From Collinsella aerofaciens (GTDB lineage: Bacteria; Actinomycetota; Coriobacteriia; Coriobacteriales; Coriobacteriaceae), in contig NZ_CABJDK010000001.1 in assembly GCF_902364355.1 (NCBI RefSeq), forward strand, positions 62,001 to 126,000: a stretch of DNA of 64,000 nt. Direction: 5' to 3'. This document shows positions 1 through 8,252 of the stretch, one piece after another. Position numbers and translations under genes: made by a program. The number at the start of each line of letters is the position of its first letter. The first letter of the stretch is position 1. Below the pieces are notes generated by a model. That model saw only the letters and a list, made by a program, of their open reading frames with translations. It was not told where the DNA came from and ran no database searches.

Positions 1-2
1 TC

Positions 3-353
3 GCGCGCCCGCTCATGTTTACCGGCGAGGCCATGTTCCCGTGGATGTTCGAGCAGATGCCCGAGCTCAAGCCCTTCAAGCCCGCGATGGATCTGCTGAT
101 GGAGGACACCAGCTGGGACAAGATCTACGACCCGCAGCGCCTGGCCTGCAACGAGGTGCCGCTCCAGGCCGCGGTGTACTTCGATGACATGTACGTGGAC
201 TCGGGCCTGCAGCTCGATACGCTCAGCCGCGTGGGCAACTCGCATGCCTGGGTGACGAACGAGTTTGAACACGATGGCCTGCACGGCAGCGTGGTGTTCA
301 AGCACCTCTTCGACGAAGCCCTCAACCGCGGAAACCTGCGCCAGATCTTCTAG
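3..353 (+). CDS. Prolyl aminopeptidase (S33 family), C-terminal part
   Basis: This is the 3' end of a gene that begins before the window; the frame is open from base 3. The visible 116 residues match the C-terminal region of the Streptomyces/Xanthomonas-type prolyl aminopeptidases (alpha/beta hydrolases, peptidase family S33), which release N-terminal proline from peptides. Landmarks are LTGEAM-like FTGEAMFPWMF near the start, NEVPLQAAVYFDDMYVD, and VTNEFEHDGLHGS, whose histidine is at the place of the catalytic His. The nucleophile and the P-loop-like oxyanion region lie outside the window. It is convergent with proB, with a hairpin between the two stops. Confidence 0.72.
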   Translation, partial: ARPLMFTGEAMFPWMFEQMPELKPFKPAMDLLMEDTSWDKIYDPQRLACNEVPLQAAVYFDDMYVDSGLQLDTLSRVGNSHAWVTNEFEHDGLHGSVVFKHLFDEALNRGNLRQIF

Positions 354-354
354 C

Positions 355-404
355 AAAGGAGTGTCCCCGTCTGCCGGCACAAAAGGAACGTCCCCAAGTG
401 CCGG
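355..404. repeat. Intergenic repeat family B, copy 1
   Basis: It contains the block AAAGGAGTGTCCCC, the palindrome TGCCGGCA and the block AAGGAACGTCCCCAAGTGCCGG-like end. Variants of the same ordered blocks recur at 13009-13140, 35454-35502, 52186-52313 and 55420-55467, always between genes. It starts two bases after the stop codon of the upstream gene. Confidence 0.85.
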
Positions 405-410
405 AAAAGG

Positions 411-456
411 AGAGGCAGCACTGCTGGCAAAACGAGCCACAGCGCTGCCTCTCTTT
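411..456. terminator. Hairpin between convergent genes
   Basis: AGAGGCAGC (411-419) pairs with GCTGCCTCT (444-452), and is followed by TTT on the plus strand and by CCTTTT on the minus strand. It lies between the stop of the peptidase gene and the stop of proB, so it can serve as a bidirectional terminator. Confidence 0.6.
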
Positions 457-1582
457 ATGCAAACACTATCAAGTTGTCCCTATGGATCGCGGGCTTCTCG
501 GCCAGGTCTGCCAGCAGGCGGTTGCCGGCGATCTGGTCCTGGCGGCGACCGGCTGCAAGCTCCAGCACGTCCGAATCGGCCTCAGCGATACCGCGGGCGA
601 CGACCATACCGCTCGGGTCGCACACATCGAGCACATCACCCTCGGCAAACTGGCCATCGACCTCGCGAATACCCACCGCAAGCAAGGAAGAGCCACGGCT
701 GACCAGCGCCTTCGCAGCACCATCATCGACCGTCACCGAGCCATGCGCCTTGTCGCCCAGTGCGATCCACAGCTTGCGGGGTGCGATGTCCAGACGCTCC
801 GCCGGCGGATCGAACAGCGTGCCCACGCTCTCGCCGCGGGCGAGGCGCACGAGCGTATCGGGCTCCTCGCCCGAGCAAATCACGCTCTGAATGCCCGCCG
901 TCATCAGGATGCGGCTCGCGCGGATCTTGGTAATCATGCCGCCCGTTCCCACCGATGTGGAAGAATCGCCCGCCGAGGCAATAATCTTGGCATCGATCTT
1001 ATGCACGACAGGAACAAACTCGGCCGTGGGGTCCTCATGCGGATTGGCAGTATAGAGACCATCGATGTCCGAGAGCGTCACGCACAGATCGGCAGAAACC
1101 AGGCAGCTCACAAGCGCCGCCAGTGTGTCGTTGTCGCCAAACTTAATCTCATCGACGGTAACGGTATCGTTCTCGTTGACGACCGGCACCACGCCAAGCT
1201 CCACGAGGCGCAGCAGGGCGTCGCGCGCATGCAGGTAGGACGTGCGGCGGGCCGTGTCGTGGCGCGTGAGCAGTACGAGCGAGGTGAGCAGGTCGCGCGC
1301 ATGGAACTCCTCGTCGTAGGCCGACGAGATGATGCACTGACCGGCCGAGGCGCAAGCCTGTAAGCTCGGCAGGTCACCGACCGGCTTGCGTTCGAAGCCC
1401 AGCACGGGATAGCCACAGGCGATAGCGCCCGAGCTCACCACGACCAGACGCCAGCCGAGCTTGCGCAGCGCTGCGGCCTGATCGGCAAGTCCGCCGATAA
1501 AGGCGCGGTTGACCTTGCCATCGGCACCCACCACCGTGGACGAACCGATCTTTACCACCATCGTTTTATAAGAAGTCGTCAT
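455..1582 (-). CDS. proB: Glutamate 5-kinase
   Basis: It phosphorylates L-glutamate to glutamyl-5-phosphate, the first step of proline synthesis. The 375 residues have the amino-acid-kinase domain (KIGSST near residue 12, SSGAIACG near 50, VNENDTV near 143, FGDNDTLAA near 155 and GTGGMITK near 215) followed by a C-terminal PUA domain from about residue 280, which is the usual long form of ProB. The start is an ATG with no strong Shine-Dalgarno site just upstream. pncB lies 79 bases upstream on the same strand, so the two could be cotranscribed. No proA is next to it in this window. Confidence 0.95.
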   Translation of the reverse strand: MTTSYKTMVVKIGSSTVVGADGKVNRAFIGGLADQAAALRKLGWRLVVVSSGAIACGYPVLGFERKPVGDLPSLQACASAGQCIISSAYDEEFHARDLLTSLVLLTRHDTARRTSYLHARDALLRLVELGVVPVVNENDTVTVDEIKFGDNDTLAALVSCLVSADLCVTLSDIDGLYTANPHEDPTAEFVPVVHKIDAKIIASAGDSSTSVGTGGMITKIRASRILMTAGIQSVICSGEEPDTLVRLARGESVGTLFDPPAERLDIAPRKLWIALGDKAHGSVTVDDGAAKALVSRGSSLLAVGIREVDGQFAEGDVLDVCDPSGMVVARGIAEADSDVLELAAGRRQDQIAGNRLLADLAEKPAIHRDNLIVFA

Positions 1583-1661
1583 ACGTCAAACCAATCAACT
1601 GTGGAGGGTTCGGCCGAGCTGGCGGCCAAGGGAGCGTGACTCGCCCCTACCGCCCAAGGAA

Positions 1662-3167
1662 TTAGTGAGCCCAGGGAAAAGCAGAGGCCGCGGCCATGTT
1701 CTTGCGTACGAGCTCGTCGCGCACCTGAGCCAGGCCCTGCTCCATGCCCACCACATAGGTCTGCGGGTACAGGAAGCGCTTGAAAGCTGCGTCCAGATGA
1801 TCGAGCGCCCAAGCACAGCGCTCGCGCGCGTCCTGGATGCTCTCACGCGGAGCCACCGCACTGCCATCGCGCACGATCGGCACCAGCAGCTCGCGATACT
1901 CAAGTTCGGACACGTCAGTCACCAGGGCGGCATCATTCACGGCCACGAGGGTATTGCCGCGCGCGGCGCCCTCCCCCGCCAGATGGTCCTCGTCGTAGAT
2001 CATGTCGCAGACCGGGCCGCCAAAGCCGTCGTAATAACGGCGCACGCGTTGCACGCCCGGGATCGTGCGCTTGTAGGGCTGCTCGGAGAGCTTGACCACC
2101 GGCGTCCATGGATCTGCCTCGCTCGCACGGCGGGCGGAAAGCTTGTACACGCCGCCCAGCGCCGGCTGGTCATAGCAGGTCGCGAGCTTGGTACCCACGC
2201 CAAAGCTGTCGATGGGCGCGCCCTGGTCGAGCAGCGACTGAATCGTGTACTCATCCAGATCGTTAGAAACCGAGATCCCCACATAGGGCAGGCCCTCGGC
2301 ATCAAAACGACCGCGCACATACTTGGAGAGCTTGGCGAGGTCGCCGGAGTCGATGCGAATAGCCGATAGACGCTCGCCCACCGCCTCCATCTCCTTGGCA
2401 ACCGTAATGGCATGCTCGCAGCCCTCGCGCACGTCATAGGTGTCGATGAGCAGCGTACAGTTCTTGGGGCTCGACTTGGCAAAGGCACGGAAGGCCTCGA
2501 GCTCGGAATCGAAGCTCATCACCCAGCTGTGCGCATGTGTGCCAAAGACGGGAATACCGTAGCGGCGGCCGGCGAGCACATTGGACGTAGAGGAGCAGCC
2601 GGCAACGTAGCTCGCGCGCGCAACGGCCAGGCCGCCATCGGGACCCTGGGCTCGGCGCAGGCCAAACTCCGCCACGGGGCGACCGTCGGCGGCGAGCACC
2701 ACGCGCGCCGTCTTGGTGGCGACAAGCGTCTGGAACCCGACGATGTTGAGCAGCGCCGTCTCGAGCAGCTGGCACTCCAGCGCGGGGCCGGTGACGCGCA
2801 CCATGGGCTCGCGCGGAAAGACGAGCTCGCCCTCGGGCACGGCGTCGATGTTTACATGCGCACGAAAATCGCGCAGGTAGTCGAGGAATCCAGGCTTGAA
2901 CATCGCGCCGCCGGCAGGGGCCTGGAGCGAGGCGAGGTAGTCGATGTCCTCGGGCGTAAAGCGCAGATTCTCGACCAGCTCGGGCAGTTCGGCGGTGCCG
3001 CACATGACGGCATAGGCGCTGCCAAAAGGATGGTCGCGGTAAAACGCGGTAAAACAACCCTGCTCATTGGCCTTGCCGCTCTCCCACAGGCCCTGGGCCA
3101 TAGTGAGCTCGTACAGATCGGTGAGCATTGCAATGTCGGTGGGATGCGAGATGTCGGTCAAAGCCAT
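1662..3167 (-). CDS. pncB: Nicotinate phosphoribosyltransferase
   Basis: It joins nicotinate to PRPP to give nicotinate mononucleotide in NAD salvage. The 501-residue length fits the bacterial enzyme. Motifs are DLYELTMAQG near residue 17, FGLRRAQGPDGG near 168 and GTHAHSW near 210, where the histidine is the phosphorylated or catalytic one in the family, and IRIDSGDL near 270 for PRPP binding. The ATG is preceded by AAAGGTCG at a good distance. It is followed on the same strand by proB. Confidence 0.95.
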   Translation of the reverse strand: MALTDISHPTDIAMLTDLYELTMAQGLWESGKANEQGCFTAFYRDHPFGSAYAVMCGTAELPELVENLRFTPEDIDYLASLQAPAGGAMFKPGFLDYLRDFRAHVNIDAVPEGELVFPREPMVRVTGPALECQLLETALLNIVGFQTLVATKTARVVLAADGRPVAEFGLRRAQGPDGGLAVARASYVAGCSSTSNVLAGRRYGIPVFGTHAHSWVMSFDSELEAFRAFAKSSPKNCTLLIDTYDVREGCEHAITVAKEMEAVGERLSAIRIDSGDLAKLSKYVRGRFDAEGLPYVGISVSNDLDEYTIQSLLDQGAPIDSFGVGTKLATCYDQPALGGVYKLSARRASEADPWTPVVKLSEQPYKRTIPGVQRVRRYYDGFGGPVCDMIYDEDHLAGEGAARGNTLVAVNDAALVTDVSELEYRELLVPIVRDGSAVAPRESIQDARERCAWALDHLDAAFKRFLYPQTYVVGMEQGLAQVRDELVRKNMAAASAFPWAH

Positions 3168-3251
3168 GGGGCGACCTTTCGGATGTGTGGTGCAGAATTT
3201 GAGGGTTGGACGAGAGCAGAGGATGCGGACATGACGGCCGATGCAAATCGG

Positions 3252-3704
3252 TTAGAGCAGGCCCATGCTGGTCAGAATCGTGTAGCTCATAAAGATGACA
3301 AACGCGATGAGGGCAAGGACAATGATGATTTTTTGAGCCGGCGCCATGCCAGGGATCTCGTTCTCGCCCGTAGGCTCCTTGGAGGCAACCATGCGCTGGG
3401 CAAAGGTCATCTCGTCACGGCTCGGCTTGGGCTCGACGGACTTGGGACGAACGGCCTTTTTAGGCTGAAGTTTGGGCGCGGCAGGTGCAGGCTTCGCGGC
3501 AGCGGGCTTGGGTGCGGGCGCCGGCGCGGATGCGGCGTTCGCGGCGACCTCCTCGGCCTTCGAACGCTCGGCACGCAGGGCAGCCAGCTCCTCACGCTCG
3601 CGACGGGCCTCTTCCTGGGCCTCGCGGCGGGCCTTCTCAGCGCGGAGCTCTTCCAACTCAGCGCGCTCCTCGTCGGACAATGGTTGGGACTCAAGCTCGG
3701 CCAT
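3252..3704 (-). CDS. Small single-pass membrane protein, charged coiled-coil N-terminus
   Basis: I do not recognise a named family. The 150 residues start with an Asp/Glu/Arg-rich helical stretch (about 1-55) that looks like a coiled coil, then an Ala/Pro/Lys-rich linker (about 56-95), a short conserved-looking patch, and one hydrophobic segment near the C-terminus (IIIVLALIAFVIFMSYTI), leaving a tail of six residues. It is probably anchored by its C-terminal helix with the bulk inside the cell. I chose the ATG at 3704 because AAGAAAGGG sits 8-9 bases upstream; a longer frame has no such site. It is followed by pncB after a gap of 84 bases. Confidence 0.7.
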   Translation of the reverse strand: MAELESQPLSDEERAELEELRAEKARREAQEEARREREELAALRAERSKAEEVAANAASAPAPAPKPAAAKPAPAAPKLQPKKAVRPKSVEPKPSRDEMTFAQRMVASKEPTGENEIPGMAPAQKIIIVLALIAFVIFMSYTILTSMGLL

Positions 3705-3768
3705 GGTACAGCCCTTTCTTTTAAAAAAAGCCGCCGACACAATGTCAGCGGCTTATCAAATCCAAGGG

Positions 3769-3841
3769 TGGAGACGAAGGGAGTCGAACCCTCGGCCTCT
3801 GCCATGCGACGGCAGCGCTCTCCCAACTGAGCTACGTCCCC
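3769..3841 (-). tRNA. tRNA-Ala (anticodon CGC)
   Basis: On the minus strand the cloverleaf reads GGGGACG acceptor, AGCTCAGTTGGGAGAGC D-arm, CTGCC-GTCGCAT-GGCAG anticodon arm with CGC at positions 34-36, and GGTTCGACTCC in the T-arm. The acceptor stem has the G3-U70 wobble pair that marks alanine tRNAs. The discriminator base is A and CCA is not encoded. Confidence 0.95.
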
Positions 3842-3854
3842 AGGACAAGTCGAT

Positions 3855-3882
3855 ATTTTACCTACGGCTCGCCAACTGTCAA
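3855..3882 (-). promoter_or_regulatory. Promoter of tRNA-Ala
   Basis: On the minus strand TTGACA (3877-3882) and TAAAAT (3855-3860) are separated by 16 bases. The -10 box ends 14 bases before the first base of the tRNA. This is a near-consensus sigma-70 type promoter. Confidence 0.75.
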
Positions 3883-3946
3883 CGCCCAATAACCAGTCTT
3901 TTTGGGGCGCGGCTATTTTGGCAACTTTTCGAGCAGGCAATCCTCT

Positions 3947-3983
3947 CGATGATTTTTTAATCCCCGTCCCAGAAAAATCATCG
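3947..3983. repeat. Intergenic repeat family C, copy 1
   Basis: CGATGATTTTT and AAAAATCATCG form an inverted repeat around the core TAATCCCCGTCCCAG. The same core with a different outer stem recurs at 15039-15079. It lies just downstream of the radical SAM gene on the minus strand. Confidence 0.75.
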
Positions 3984-3992
3984 ACGAACGCA

Positions 3993-4931
3993 CTACTTTG
4001 CGCTGGTAAGAACACCGGTGGTGTCGAAGGCCGGGGTGAAGCTCTCGTCTACCGCGCCGCCCTCTTGCCAGAACATCGTCGTAAAGCCCAGATCGTCGGC
4101 ATGGTCGAGCACTTGCTCGTACTCCTCGCGCGTCACGGCGCGTGCCAGGTCGCCGCCCTGCTCGCGCATGAGCGCATTGGGCGTGTACTGGTTCATGACC
4201 GAGATCGGCACGTCGCCCACCGTCTGCCACACCAGGTCTAACACGCGGCACGAGTCGTCAGCATGCCCCGGCAGCACCAGGTGGCGCACGATGATGCCGC
4301 GCTTCATGAGCCCGTCGTCATCCATCAGCTCTCCCCCGCGGCGATAGATCTCGCGCGCCATCTGGGCCAGACCCGACACGGCCACGCGCGGGTAGTCCTT
4401 AATATGAGAAAGCGACTGCGCAAGCCCGGCATCGGCATATTTAAAGTCGGTGAGCCACACATCGATCAAGTCACCCAAGGCAGCAACGGCACTCGCCCGC
4501 TCATAGCCGCTCGTGTTGTAGACGATCGGGATGTCCAGCCCGCGCTCCCTCGCTGCGGCAATCGCGGCCGGCAGCAGGTGAGCATAATGCGTCGCAGTCA
4601 CCAGGTTGATGTTGTTGGCGCCCTGGTCCTGCAGTTCCAGCATAATCTCGACCAGGCGCTCAGGTGAAATCTCAAGGCCAAAATTGCCGGTCGAGATCTC
4701 GTGGTTCTGGCAATAGACGCATTTGAGCGAGCAGCCGCTAAAGAAAATCGTGCCCGAACCGGCCTCGCCCGAGATAGGCGGCTCCTCCCACATATGAAGC
4801 GCCGCGCGGGCCACCTTGAGCGTGTCGTTAGCACCGCATACGCCGCGCGCGCCCTCATCGCGCGCCGCACCGCAACGGCGCGGACACAAATGGCAGGCGG
4901 GCGAAAAAAGTTCGGTCAACGACGTCGGCAT
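3993..4931 (-). CDS. Radical SAM protein, PflX-like
   Basis: This is a radical SAM enzyme of the COG1313 (PflX) group, related to pyruvate formate-lyase activating enzymes; the true substrate is not known. The N-terminus has a cysteine cluster (ACHLCPRRCG near residue 12) that resembles a separate iron-sulfur or zinc site, and the core has GCSLKCVYCQN near residue 65, giving the CxxxCxxC that binds the catalytic 4Fe-4S cluster. The 312-residue length is normal. I chose the ATG at 4931; a TTG five codons upstream is possible. It is a single gene, running away from the candidate 6S RNA. Confidence 0.85.
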   Translation of the reverse strand: MPTSLTELFSPACHLCPRRCGAARDEGARGVCGANDTLKVARAALHMWEEPPISGEAGSGTIFFSGCSLKCVYCQNHEISTGNFGLEISPERLVEIMLELQDQGANNINLVTATHYAHLLPAAIAAARERGLDIPIVYNTSGYERASAVAALGDLIDVWLTDFKYADAGLAQSLSHIKDYPRVAVSGLAQMAREIYRRGGELMDDDGLMKRGIIVRHLVLPGHADDSCRVLDLVWQTVGDVPISVMNQYTPNALMREQGGDLARAVTREEYEQVLDHADDLGFTTMFWQEGGAVDESFTPAFDTTGVLTSAK

Positions 4932-5046
4932 AAAAACATGCTCCAAAACAACGATTCAGCAGCTCAAACGTAAAGGGCCAGGCCGCGTAGACGGCTCCGT
5001 CCATAAGGCGCCGTAATCGTCCGACACGATTTTTGTAATGTCAAGA

Positions 5047-5075
5047 CTGGAATCCACAAAGTGCCGCTTTATGAT
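5047..5075 (+). promoter_or_regulatory. Promoter for the candidate 6S RNA
   Basis: TATGAT at 5070-5075 is a good -10 box and lies about 7-10 bases before the first paired base of the RNA at 5085. A weak -35 box (CTGGAA, 5047-5052) is at 17 bases spacing. Confidence 0.45.
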
Positions 5076-5081
5076 GTAGGT

Positions 5082-5246
5082 ATTCCGCCCCCCGCGGAGC
5101 AACTGGGTGAACCGTCGCGTTTATTTAGGGAGCCCACACAGTCGTACCTAGTACAGGTATCCTTCGTTGTTAAGGACGCTGGAACAGTCGATGAGGGCAC
5201 CCACCTGTTTTAGGTGGGTTCATTTTCGTAACGTGGGGGGTGGTTT
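5082..5246 (+). ncRNA. ssrS: Candidate 6S RNA
   Basis: 6S RNA binds the housekeeping RNA polymerase holoenzyme by mimicking an open promoter. Here 5085-5096 (CCGCCCCCCGCG) pairs over 12 positions, with G-U pairs, with 5232-5243, forming a closing stem around about 135 bases. Inside are TGAACC pairing with GGTTCA, a TCCTT/AAGGA stem near the apex, and the segment GGGCACCCACCTG with AGGTGGGTTCA, a hairpin on the 3' side that I recall from many 6S RNAs. The length of about 160 bases, the long-hairpin plan and the intergenic position all fit. The closest alternative is another structured RNA of unknown class. Confidence 0.65.
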
Positions 5247-5265
5247 TCTTTTGCCGAAAACCACC
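5239..5265. other. Hairpin overlapping the 3' end of the 6S candidate
   Basis: GGTGGTTTTC (5239-5248) pairs perfectly with GAAAACCACC (5256-5265). The hairpin uses bases 5239-5243 that also belong to the closing stem of the 6S candidate, so the two pairings exclude each other. It lacks a downstream T-run and may be a processing or weak termination signal. Confidence 0.5.
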
Positions 5266-5456
5266 ATTACAGCCCATATGGATCCCCGCCGGTATCCCGA
5301 CAAGCTATCGACAATACCCTAATATCTGGTAAGCGCGTGATTATCGCTGCGTGCAATTCCATGCACCCCCCTTGGTCGAGTATCATGGTTCGGCTATGCC
5401 CTTTGCGCTTAGCAACCTTTGACCTTTTCCTTCGACGCTTGGCGGTTTTTAGATTC

Positions 5457-6656
5457 ATGGCTTCATCCCCGAGCTACATACCGTATCTATGCGTGGCAGC
5501 AGCGGCCTTCATCACGACCTTCCTCACGGTGCCCCTGGTCAAGTGCTTGGCAATTAAGCTCGACGCCGTCGACTATCCTTCTAAGCGCCGCATCAACACC
5601 AAGCCCATCCCGCGTTTGGGCGGAACGGCGGTGTTTTTGGGCCTGGTCGTTGCCTGTATTGTGCAAATCCTAGGCACCTGGTACCTGGGTTGGCCGCCCG
5701 TTTTGGTGCCCCACCCCCGTCTGCACATCAGCTACCCCATACTTGCGCTTTCTTTTACCGTCATCTTTGCGACCGGCGCTATCGACGACGTCTTCCAGCT
5801 CAAGCCCAAGCAAAAGCTGGCCGGACAGGTCCTCGCCGCGCTTATCGCCTGTATCGGCGGCCTACGGATCGGCGTCATCGTCAACCCGTTTGCCCCCGGC
5901 GAGATCATGCTCGGATGGCTCGCCTACCCCATCACCGTGATCTATCTGGTGGCATTCACCAACATCATTAACCTCATCGACGGCCTCGACGGCTTGGCCA
6001 CGGGCATCTGCGGCATCGCGTCGTTCACCATGTTTTCGATGGCCGTTCTCTCGGGCCGCATCGACGCCGCCGCGCTCTCCATTGCGCTCTTTGGCGCCTG
6101 TCTGGCCTTTTTGCGCTACAACTTCAACCCCGCAAGCATCTTCTTGGGCGACTCGGGGTCGCTGCTTCTGGGCTTTGCGCTGGGCTCCATCTCGCTGCTC
6201 AACGTGAGCCGCACCGCCGCGCTCACCTCGCTTATCATTCCGCTCATCGTTGCCGGCGTGCCCATCATCGACACGTTTAGCGCCATCGTGCGCCGCAAGC
6301 GCGCCCACATTAGCATCGGGCAGGCCGACAAGGGCCACATCCACCACCGCCTGATCCAAGAAGGCTACAACCAAAAACAGGCAGTGCTCCTCATCTACGC
6401 CTGGTGCATCATGCTTTCGGCCGGCGCCGCCGCGATTAACCAGGTCGAGGTGCCCATGCGCGTGCTCATCTTTACCGTGCTCGCCATTGGTTCGGCGGCC
6501 TTTGCCAAGCATCTACATCTGTTTGAGCCCGTGCTGCGCCACCATTACAACAAGCGCACACACGAGGACGAGCTCGTCACCCCCGACGACCCCGCCTTTA
6601 AGCAGGAGGAGCAGGCAGCCGAGGAACGTAAGGAAGAGCGCCACCACAAGCTCTAG
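5457..6656 (+). CDS. Undecaprenyl-phosphate sugar-1-phosphate transferase (WecA/TagO/MraY family)
   Basis: It transfers a sugar-1-phosphate, probably GlcNAc-1-P, to undecaprenyl phosphate at the inner face of the membrane, the first step of a cell-wall polymer or polysaccharide. The 399 residues form about ten or eleven membrane helices. Family motifs are NLIDGLDGLATG near residue 165, NFNPASIFLGDSGS near 215 and HIHHRL near 285, which carry the Asp and His residues of the WecA/TagO active site. The C-terminus is a charged tail. The ATG at 5457 gives a normal N-terminus; a longer in-frame reading exists but no start has a good Shine-Dalgarno site. Confidence 0.88.
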   Translation: MASSPSYIPYLCVAAAAFITTFLTVPLVKCLAIKLDAVDYPSKRRINTKPIPRLGGTAVFLGLVVACIVQILGTWYLGWPPVLVPHPRLHISYPILALSFTVIFATGAIDDVFQLKPKQKLAGQVLAALIACIGGLRIGVIVNPFAPGEIMLGWLAYPITVIYLVAFTNIINLIDGLDGLATGICGIASFTMFSMAVLSGRIDAAALSIALFGACLAFLRYNFNPASIFLGDSGSLLLGFALGSISLLNVSRTAALTSLIIPLIVAGVPIIDTFSAIVRRKRAHISIGQADKGHIHHRLIQEGYNQKQAVLLIYAWCIMLSAGAAAINQVEVPMRVLIFTVLAIGSAAFAKHLHLFEPVLRHHYNKRTHEDELVTPDDPAFKQEEQAAEERKEERHHKL

Positions 6657-6817
6657 GGTAAGCTGCCGAGGAAGCGCCCAGGCGCCGCCGGCCAAACGCG
6701 CAGCCATGCCGCGCCCATCGCACATGCCGCCGATCTCCCGCCCCTCGCCTACTTACGACCCGCCCCTCCAATAAACGCGTTATCATCTTGACCAATGAAC
6801 ATACGTTAGGAGTAATC

Positions 6818-7867
6818 ATGCCAAACGAGAACAGCTACGAAGTCGCGCTGCAAAAGAGCAACGCCATTCGCGAGGGCCTGGCAAAAACGCCCGAGAAGTT
6901 CACCATGCTTACCGGCGACCGCCCCACCGGCCGCCTGCACCTGGGTCACTACTTCGGCACCCTCAAGGGCCGTGTGGAGCTGCAGAACATGGGTGCCAAG
7001 ACCAACGTACTCATCGCCGACTACCAGGTCATCACCGACCGCGACACGACCGAGCACATCCAGGACAACGTGTACAACATGGTCATGGACTACCTTGCCT
7101 GCGGCATCGACCCCGACAAGACCATGATCTACGCGCACTCCGCCGTGCCCGCCGCCAACCAGCTCATGCTGCCGTTCCTGTCGCTGGTCTCCGAGGCCGA
7201 GCTGGCGCGCAACCCCACGGTCAAGGCCGAGATGGAGGCCTCGGGCCACGAGCTCACCGGCCTTCTGCTCACCTACCCGGTGCACCAGGCCTGCGACATC
7301 CTGTTCTGCAAGGGCAATGTGGTGCCCGTCGGTCGCGACCAGCTGCCGCACATCGAGCTCACCCGCACCATCGGCCGCCGCTTTAACAACCGCTACGGCA
7401 AAGTGTTCCCCGAGGTCGAAGCGCTGCTGTCCGAGACCCCGCTACTGCCGGGCCTGGACGGTCGCAAGATGAGCAAGAGCTACGGCAACGCCATCAACAT
7501 CTCGATGACCGCCGAGGAGACGGCCAAGCGCATCAAGAAGAGCCAGACCGACTCCGAGCGCATGATCACATTCGATCCCGAGAACCGCCCCGGCGTGTCC
7601 GGTCTGCTTTCGACGGCCGCCATCTGCACTGGCCGTTCCGAGGTCGAGATTGCCGAAGAGATTGGCATGGGCGGCTCCGGCCAGCTCAAGAAGTACGTGA
7701 CCGAGGCCGTCAACGAGTACTTCGCGCCGATCCGCGAGCGTCGTCAGCGCTACGAAAACGACCTGGACTATGTGAAGGACGTGCTGCACGAGGGCAACCG
7801 TCGCGCCAACGAGATTGCCGAGCAGACCCTGGCCGAGGTTCAGGACGCCATGGGCATGGTGTACTAG
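6818..7867 (+). CDS. trpS: Tryptophanyl-tRNA synthetase
   Basis: It charges tRNA-Trp with tryptophan. The 349-residue class Ic enzyme has the HIGH-type motif in TGRLHLGHYFG near residue 35 and an intact KMSKS loop in DGRKMSKSYGNA near residue 220. The start is set by AGGAG eight bases before the ATG at 6818. It stands alone, 161 bases after the sugar transferase gene, and is followed by a clear terminator. Confidence 0.97.
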   Translation: MPNENSYEVALQKSNAIREGLAKTPEKFTMLTGDRPTGRLHLGHYFGTLKGRVELQNMGAKTNVLIADYQVITDRDTTEHIQDNVYNMVMDYLACGIDPDKTMIYAHSAVPAANQLMLPFLSLVSEAELARNPTVKAEMEASGHELTGLLLTYPVHQACDILFCKGNVVPVGRDQLPHIELTRTIGRRFNNRYGKVFPEVEALLSETPLLPGLDGRKMSKSYGNAINISMTAEETAKRIKKSQTDSERMITFDPENRPGVSGLLSTAAICTGRSEVEIAEEIGMGGSGQLKKYVTEAVNEYFAPIRERRQRYENDLDYVKDVLHEGNRRANEIAEQTLAEVQDAMGMVY

Positions 7868-7902
7868 ATCGATCTGCTGGCTAGAACTTTCGATTGCTAT
7901 AG

Positions 7903-7930
7903 GGCGGGCGCTAGTGCGTCCGCCTTTTTT
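7903..7930 (+). terminator. Terminator of trpS
   Basis: GGCGGGCGC pairs with GCGTCCGCC with one mismatch across a short loop, and is followed directly by TTTTTTT. This is a standard intrinsic terminator. Confidence 0.85.
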
Positions 7931-7971
7931 GGTGCCCGACCGGTTCGGCTCTGCCCATTGCACTCCCCCGA

Positions 7972-8019
7972 AAAACAGGAACAGGCCCGCTGGCAGTTAG
8001 TTGCCAGCGGGCCTGTTCC
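7972..8019 (-). terminator. Long perfect hairpin, terminator on the minus strand
   Basis: GGAACAGGCCCGCTGGCA (7978-7995) is followed after six bases by its exact reverse complement (8002-8019). On the minus strand the stem is followed by TGTTTTT, so it can end transcripts coming from the MGMT-like gene. The rest of the 385-base gap between trpS and that gene (8020-8197) shows nothing else that I can support. Confidence 0.7.
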
Positions 8020-8197
8020 CGAAGTACACCGTTGAATCGCACAGAGGGGAGGAATGCGAATCAAACTCAACAGGGCAGGCTTTTTCATCGCCTATTGCCT
8101 GCTCCGTTGCTGAATACAATATAGTTCACCGTGGTTTACTTTGTAGCGTCAATATGTTCCCCCATAGCTTCTCCATAAGTTAGCTCAGGTAAACTAG

Positions 8198-8234
8198 AAC
8201 CACCACAAAGGGGACAGGCACCTTTGTGGTGGTT
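8198..8234. repeat. Intergenic palindromic repeat family A, copy 1
   Basis: AACCACCACAAAGG (8198-8211) and CCTTTGTGGTGGTT (8221-8234) form a perfect 14-bp stem around GGACAGGCA. The same plan recurs at 8601, 10182, 11141, 25327 and 38191. Confidence 0.9.
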
Positions 8235-8252
8235 TTAACCACGGCAGAGCCG

